Below, one piece after another: positions 59,826-64,000 of a DNA stretch of 64,000 nt. Origin of the DNA: Oenanthe sinensis (taxonomy: Eukaryota; Streptophyta; Magnoliopsida; Apiales; Apiaceae); contig CM053810.1 of assembly GCA_028671895.1 (NCBI GenBank), forward strand, positions 59,459,501 to 59,523,500. Direction: 5' to 3'. The notes under the pieces are model-generated. The model was not told the DNA's origin. It saw nothing but the letters and a program-made list of their open reading frames with translations, and ran no database searches. The stretch's first letter is position 1. Each line of letters opens with the position of its first letter. Both the position numbers and the translations under genes were made by a program.

Positions 59826-60669
59826 CCCAGCTCCTCTTTGGTTTCTTAGCCTTGTTCTTGTCAGTTTTAGGCTTGTTATTCTCCTTCTTATTGACAGACT
59901 TTCTTTTCTGTTCAACAGTCACTACGTTCACTTTCGAACTTCCATGTTCAGCAGGCATCACATGTCCCTGTTTGGACTTGTGTTGCTCCTGCACAGAAAT
60001 GTCTAACATCAAGTTAGTCCAGGTGATCTCTCCTTTCTGTCTTTTCAGGGAGAGAGCAAACTCTTCCCAAGACTTCGGGAATTTTTCAATCACTGACATA
60101 ACCTGAAACTTCTCAGGAAGGTCCATTCCAGACTCCTTCAAAGCATGTACCAACATCTCAAATTCATGCACCTGCTCAGTCATGGATTTTGTATCCACCA
60201 GCTTAAAATCAAGGAACCTTGCAACACTATACTTTTCCAGACCTTGTGAGTCAGTATTATGTGTCTGGTCTAGCTTCTCCCATAAGAGCTTAGCAGTGTA
60301 GGAATTCGATGAATAAACATCGAACAGAGTGTTCGCTAAAGCTGTCAATATTGCAGCCCTAGCCACCCCATCCTTTTCTTCCCACATAGCATAGGCCTTA
60401 ACAGAGTCAGCCTTCTCTTGATCAACAACTGGTGAAACATACTGCACCACTGGCCATAGACCCTTTACCGTTAGCCACAGTTTCATCTTTTTCTGCCAAC
60501 GAGAAAAGCCAGCACCACCGCTGAACTTATCAGGCATACCAGACAGATCAATAGGCTGTGGGAAACGGTACGTAGCCCAATCAATGGCAGTAGCAGTAAC
60601 CCTAGACTCAGAACCAGTAGCATCAACAACAGGAGTTTCAGTTTCGTTAACCATCTTGTTAATTAACAA
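59809..60669 (-). CDS. Copia gag polyprotein part, truncated before the zinc knuckle
   Basis: 286 codons from a first ATG at 60669; MVNETETPVV at 60654 is an equally good start. It has the gag fold of copia elements (UBN2 type): KFSGGAGFSRWQKKMKLWL, AKLLWEKLDQTHN, LDFKLVDTKSMTEQVHEFE and FPKSWEEFALSLKR, then a lysine-rich tail NKKENNKPKTDKNKAKKPK. In intact relatives a CCHC zinc knuckle follows directly. Here the frame ends at a stop inside a palindrome cluster. It could still make capsid protein. Confidence 0.88.
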   Translation of the reverse strand: MLINKMVNETETPVVDATGSESRVTATAIDWATYRFPQPIDLSGMPDKFSGGAGFSRWQKKMKLWLTVKGLWPVVQYVSPVVDQEKADSVKAYAMWEEKDGVARAAILTALANTLFDVYSSNSYTAKLLWEKLDQTHNTDSQGLEKYSVARFLDFKLVDTKSMTEQVHEFEMLVHALKESGMDLPEKFQVMSVIEKFPKSWEEFALSLKRQKGEITWTNLMLDISVQEQHKSKQGHVMPAEHGSSKVNVVTVEQKRKSVNKKENNKPKTDKNKAKKPKRSWVRVCE

Positions 60670-60695
60670 TATATAACAGATAATCTCTTCAAGAT

Positions 60696-61851
60696 TGTTG
60701 GATCGTAATTAAAAACTACACACAACAATGGGGCAGTTATATAAATAATTTAACAAGAACAGGCAGATTAAACCAATTAACAAAACAAAGCACGAAGGTA
60801 AAACAAGACATATAAATTAGTAACTGGAAGGACAAGAGAAAAGATAGAATGCTTAGCTCTAACAGAAGCTTTACGCATACACTGATAGAACCAAACAACT
60901 GCTGAGTCGCCAAACCTTGCAAGAAGTCTTGACTGTTCTTGAAGAGATTATTGCCCCACTACGCTGTGTTGGGTTGCAGCAATATCACTTCCAGGATAAA
61001 ACAGCACAGAGTACTTCGTCCACAGATACGTAGTACTCAACAGCGACTAGCACCTCAGTTCGCCCAAAAAACCTATGCACATTATATATGCGAGGTAGGA
61101 GAAAGAGGCACAACTCAATTTGCCCGACAACCTATGCAATTTATTTTTAACTATGCAAGGTACAAGCAAGAGGCACACAAGCTAGATGCACACCTCAATT
61201 TGCCCGACAACCTATGCAATTTATTTTTAACTATGCAAGGTACAAGCAAGAGGCACACAAGCTAGATGCTATGCTCAATTAGATGTGCACGCCTCAATAT
61301 ATAGGCATCTTGAGTTGCTCTTCTCTTATTCTACTCGATGTGGGATGTAGAGTTTTTCAAAGAAAATAGAGTTTTGCAAGATGAGTTTTATTTGTTACTT
61401 ATATTATTCAGATTAAGTAATATTAATATTACAATATATATATAGAGTCTGATTATTTAAATAATCCTTACTCAATATATTTAATATTAATATTAAATAA
61501 TCAATATAAATAAATCAAATACATTTGCAATTAAAAGATATAAAGTACTCAATAGCATCATGTGACATAAGCATTCTACTTACACTAGTAGTTGTAAACA
61601 ACACTAACACAAGATGCTATATAAACTTATTATCCTTCCTTTACAAATTCAATGTGGGACAAACCCCACATAACCCATTTCAAACAAGCAACTTCAACTC
61701 AATTTCTTTATGGATTACACTAAGAAAATGTCTTAGATCCAAACATGAAAGTTTAAGTCCTCGTAGCAAGGAACAACTTCCATCAGTTAGTTTCCGGAAA
61801 TTACATCAAGAACATATAAAAAATATGTCTTAAACTTTCCATTTTCTAACA
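60696..61851 (-). repeat. 5' LTR of the copia element
   Basis: 1156 bp, five substitutions from 55194-56349 (near 61007, 61235, 61688 and two near 61794). The stretch between this LTR and the gag start (60655-60695, minus strand atcttgaagagattatctg...) has no TGGTATCAGAGC primer site. Confidence 0.97.
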
Positions 61852-61856
61852 AAGAA

Positions 61857-62230
61857 AAACAAGTTGGAATCAATAGGTGAACTTATTTCATATTATCTTA
61901 TACTACTAATTAAGTTCAACCATTTCTTAGTAATTAACGTGATTTTAGTTGGTAGAGTTTCACAATCCAAAGAAACTCTTGGATTGGTTACATGTAAAGT
62001 ATCACCCACAGTTTTTAATCCTTTTCATAGTAAATTTCGATTTATTGAATTGCTTCATCCTCCAGCAAATTACCCTAATAATAACAAAAATTGTTTCCTT
62101 CTAATACAAAGACAAATGATAAAAATTTTACTTGATAATCATGAAGAAATAAATTTACCTAAAAATTATATCAGCTCGTTAATTTTGTTCACCGTACAAT
62201 ATCATTTGTTTAGCACTTTATACTGTATTA
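61857..62230. other. Spacer between copia element and foldback MITE
   Basis: An open stretch exists on the plus strand (61864-62277) but its composition is AT-driven and no domain is recognised, so no gene is called. Confidence 0.4.
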
Positions 62231-62239
62231 TTAAAGATA

Positions 62240-62871
62240 CACTAATGTACACTTTGCATCATTTTGGTTTTGAATAATTGCATTTGGGGTCTTATAATTT
62301 TCAAATCAACACTTTGTATCCCAGAACTTTTAAAATCATCTCATTTTGCACCCCTTGAGCTAAATTCCGTCAATTATCAACTTTAATTTCATATTATGGA
62401 GGGTTTATATGAGTATTTAATATTTAAACAATTATTTCAATGTTCATATTTCTTAGATTTTGCATTCATTTCATTACAAATATCTCATTTACTGGCTGTA
62501 ATGTGTTATTAGTAGATTATATATAAGTATACTTTTTTACACTTCAAATTAAGTATTAAAAAGTCAAACATCAGTTAAAATGGGACACAAAAAATTACTA
62601 ATAACACATTTCATCCATGTAAATGAGATATTTGTAAAGAATTGAATACAAACTTTAAGAAATATGAATATTGAAATAAATGTTTAAATATTAAATACTC
62701 ATATTAACCCTCCAGAATATGAAATTAACGTTTATAATTGACGGAATTTAACTGAAGGGGTGCAAAATGAGATGGTTTTAAAAGTTCTGGGATGAAAAAT
62801 ATTGATTTAAAAATTATGAGATCCAAAGTGCAATTATTCAGAACCAAATAGATGCAAAGTGTAAATTAGTC
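62240..62871. mobile_element. Foldback Mutator-like MITE with 9-bp target duplication
   Basis: Ends CACTAATGTACACTTTGCAT and (reverse complement of right end) GACTAATTTACACTTTGCAT. The two arms of about 285 bp (62240-62525 and 62589-62871) are inverted copies over their whole length, leaving a short AT-rich centre. A perfect 9-bp duplication ttaaagata flanks it (62231-62239, 62872-62880). Non-coding. The transcript would form a very long hairpin. Confidence 0.88.
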
Positions 62872-62880
62872 TTAAAGATA

Positions 62881-63831
62881 TTGTTGTATGTATATAAGTT
62901 GCTACCATGACATGAGTACCGTCAAAATCCTAGCTAGGCTTTGACTACTGGTTCAAGAAAGTTAGATAGTTGGCTAGAATATTGTTGCTTGCATTATAAT
63001 TATGAGTCTGCCATATCAATAAGTTACTTATAAGATAGGTTAAACGGATCCTGTGCCATGTTGAATCTCCCTTTTCCTTTAATTTTTATAAGTACTATGT
63101 TTAGATTTTGCAGTGGTACTATTATATATAGAGAAGTACAACTGCACAATTACATGCGCTTAAGGGTGAGAAACATCTAACGTAACTGTTCGTTTGATAG
63201 AAATGGTCTAGGTGAAGCTTATTTTCCGATTAGAAAAAATTTGTTGGGTTAATATCCTTAATTTCACCTAAGTTTAATGAGAGTCTGAGAGACATTGTAC
63301 TACTATGTACTCCTACTATATATGTACAAAAATATAATTGCTGACGATAATTTTAACTACTCTAAAATTAGGTAAAAAGTAAGTTTACATCAAACTCACC
63401 ATATACATTGGTACCCAGGCCATTTGAAGATATACTACTGGGAAGTGGGAATACAAAATACACAATTTGATCTCGTTAGTAGAATAGTAGTTTTCTATAA
63501 TAATTCATATACACCAAATAAATTTTTATTTAATCGGCGGTTTACGATATTTCTACTAGGAGCGGAGGCATTCGAATATCGTAACATGTATATATGTGGC
63601 GAAAGAGTGGAATACACGACCTTATACTAATGTGTGCATCAATGGCTAGCTGGAAAAATTGATTGTTAACATGCATGTATTATTACCATTTCAATAAAGC
63701 ATTCGAGATTCTAGAAACATTCTGCTGTATCGATAACTAGCTACAATTATTTATGTTGTTGCACTACTATATATATAATAATAAGATTACCAATAATGTA
63801 TAGGTACATAAGGTGACAGAATCATACTTTC

Positions 63832-63871
<40 letters not shown>

Positions 63872-63906
63872 TACAACAGTGATATTAAATTTGATGCATA
63901 TATATG
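62881..63906. other. Gene-poor spacer with a (TA)n tract
   Basis: No gene recognised. A piece near 63025-63055 resembles the right end of the MITE at 53231. A (TA)n microsatellite lies at about 63836-63867. Confidence 0.4.
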
Positions 63907-64000
63907 CAGGGACGGAAGTACTAAAGAGCTCCCATGGGTTTAAGCCCATGGTAAATTTTAAAAAAAAACTAGTACTTATAAATATATCAGTAATTAGTCC
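63907..64000. mobile_element. Possible left terminus of a further hAT element, running off the window
   Basis: CAGGGACGGAAGTACTAAAG resembles the CAGGG(G/A)CGGA ends of zf-MYM-type hAT elements. It is followed by the palindrome ccatgggtttaagcccatgg. The other end and target duplication are outside the window, so this is tentative. Confidence 0.4.

Larger units (their letters stand above)
55194..61851 (-). mobile_element. Young Ty1-copia retrotransposon, minus orientation, defective
   Basis: Two 1156-bp LTRs (55194-56349 and 60696-61851) bound the element, and a perfect 5-bp duplication aagaa flanks it (55189-55193, 61852-61856). Total 6658 bp. Gene order on the minus strand is gag, GAG-pre-integrase, integrase, reverse transcriptase, RNase H, which defines Ty1-copia. 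A polypurine tract (tttgtgggggat on the minus strand) lies at about 56350-56361. Defects: no CCHC zinc knuckle or aspartic protease between gag and integrase, a frame change near 59600, and a TGA stop at 57977-57979. Confidence 0.97.

Noticed and set aside
61864..62277. 137-codon open frame on the plus strand
   Set aside because: AT-driven composition, no recognisable domain, and its end runs into the foldback MITE at 62240.
63836..63867. (TA)n tracts here and near 12007 and 16947
   Set aside because: Ordinary microsatellites, polymorphic but without further meaning.

Overview
This window is nuclear DNA from a flowering plant. It is AT-rich, its genes are split by many GT-AG introns, and intergenic and intronic space is dense with plant transposons. 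The closest protein resemblance I can judge by eye is to asterid sucrose synthases (carrot-like), so an asterid eudicot, possibly Apiaceae, is plausible but not proven. I saw no rRNA, tRNA or CRISPR.

Layout, left to right. (1) 980-4454, minus strand: the 5' two-thirds of a RED/IK-type splicing factor gene (SMU2), running off the left edge. (2) 5892-11940: a non-coding LTR retroelement in minus orientation with a large TCGAA-type minisatellite next to its primer binding site. (3) 14058-28301, plus strand: a complete 16-exon SAC-domain phosphoinositide phosphatase of 832 codons. Its intron 12 holds two nested transposon pairs, one of them a Pack-MULE-like element carrying a gene fragment. Its intron 14 holds a snRNA-like promoter motif followed by a hairpin. 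(4) 29413-32435: a hAT element with a perfect 8-bp target duplication and a dead transposase. (5) 32943-35100: three more hAT-like elements, one inside another. (6) 36918-41147: an intact 807-residue sucrose synthase gene with TATA box and probable leader intron. (7) 42287-47909: a tandem second sucrose synthase copy that is a pseudogene. Its promoter survives, but exon 1 is gone where a Helitron-like element sits, several exons have frameshifts, and a transposon lies in exon 5. (8) 48699-50808: an intact pectinesterase with PMEI pro-region. (9) 51090-52589, minus: a truncated importin-alpha-like ARM-repeat gene remnant. (10) 52972-54080: a third, 3'-only sucrose synthase fragment copied from the pseudogene. 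(11) 55194-61851: a very young Ty1-copia element (minus strand) with nearly identical LTRs but a broken reading frame and four palindromes where the zinc knuckle and protease should be. (12) 62240-62871: a foldback Mutator-like MITE, followed by a probable hAT terminus at the right edge.

The working genes are unrelated housekeeping or cell-wall/carbon genes: splicing (SMU2), vacuolar phosphoinositide turnover (SAC), sucrose cleavage to UDP-glucose (SUS), and pectin de-esterification (PME). The main story is gene duplication with decay plus repeated nested transposition. Intron boundaries were checked by hand for frame in SAC, SUS and PME: CDS sums of 2499, 2424 and 1764 nt respectively, all divisible by three.
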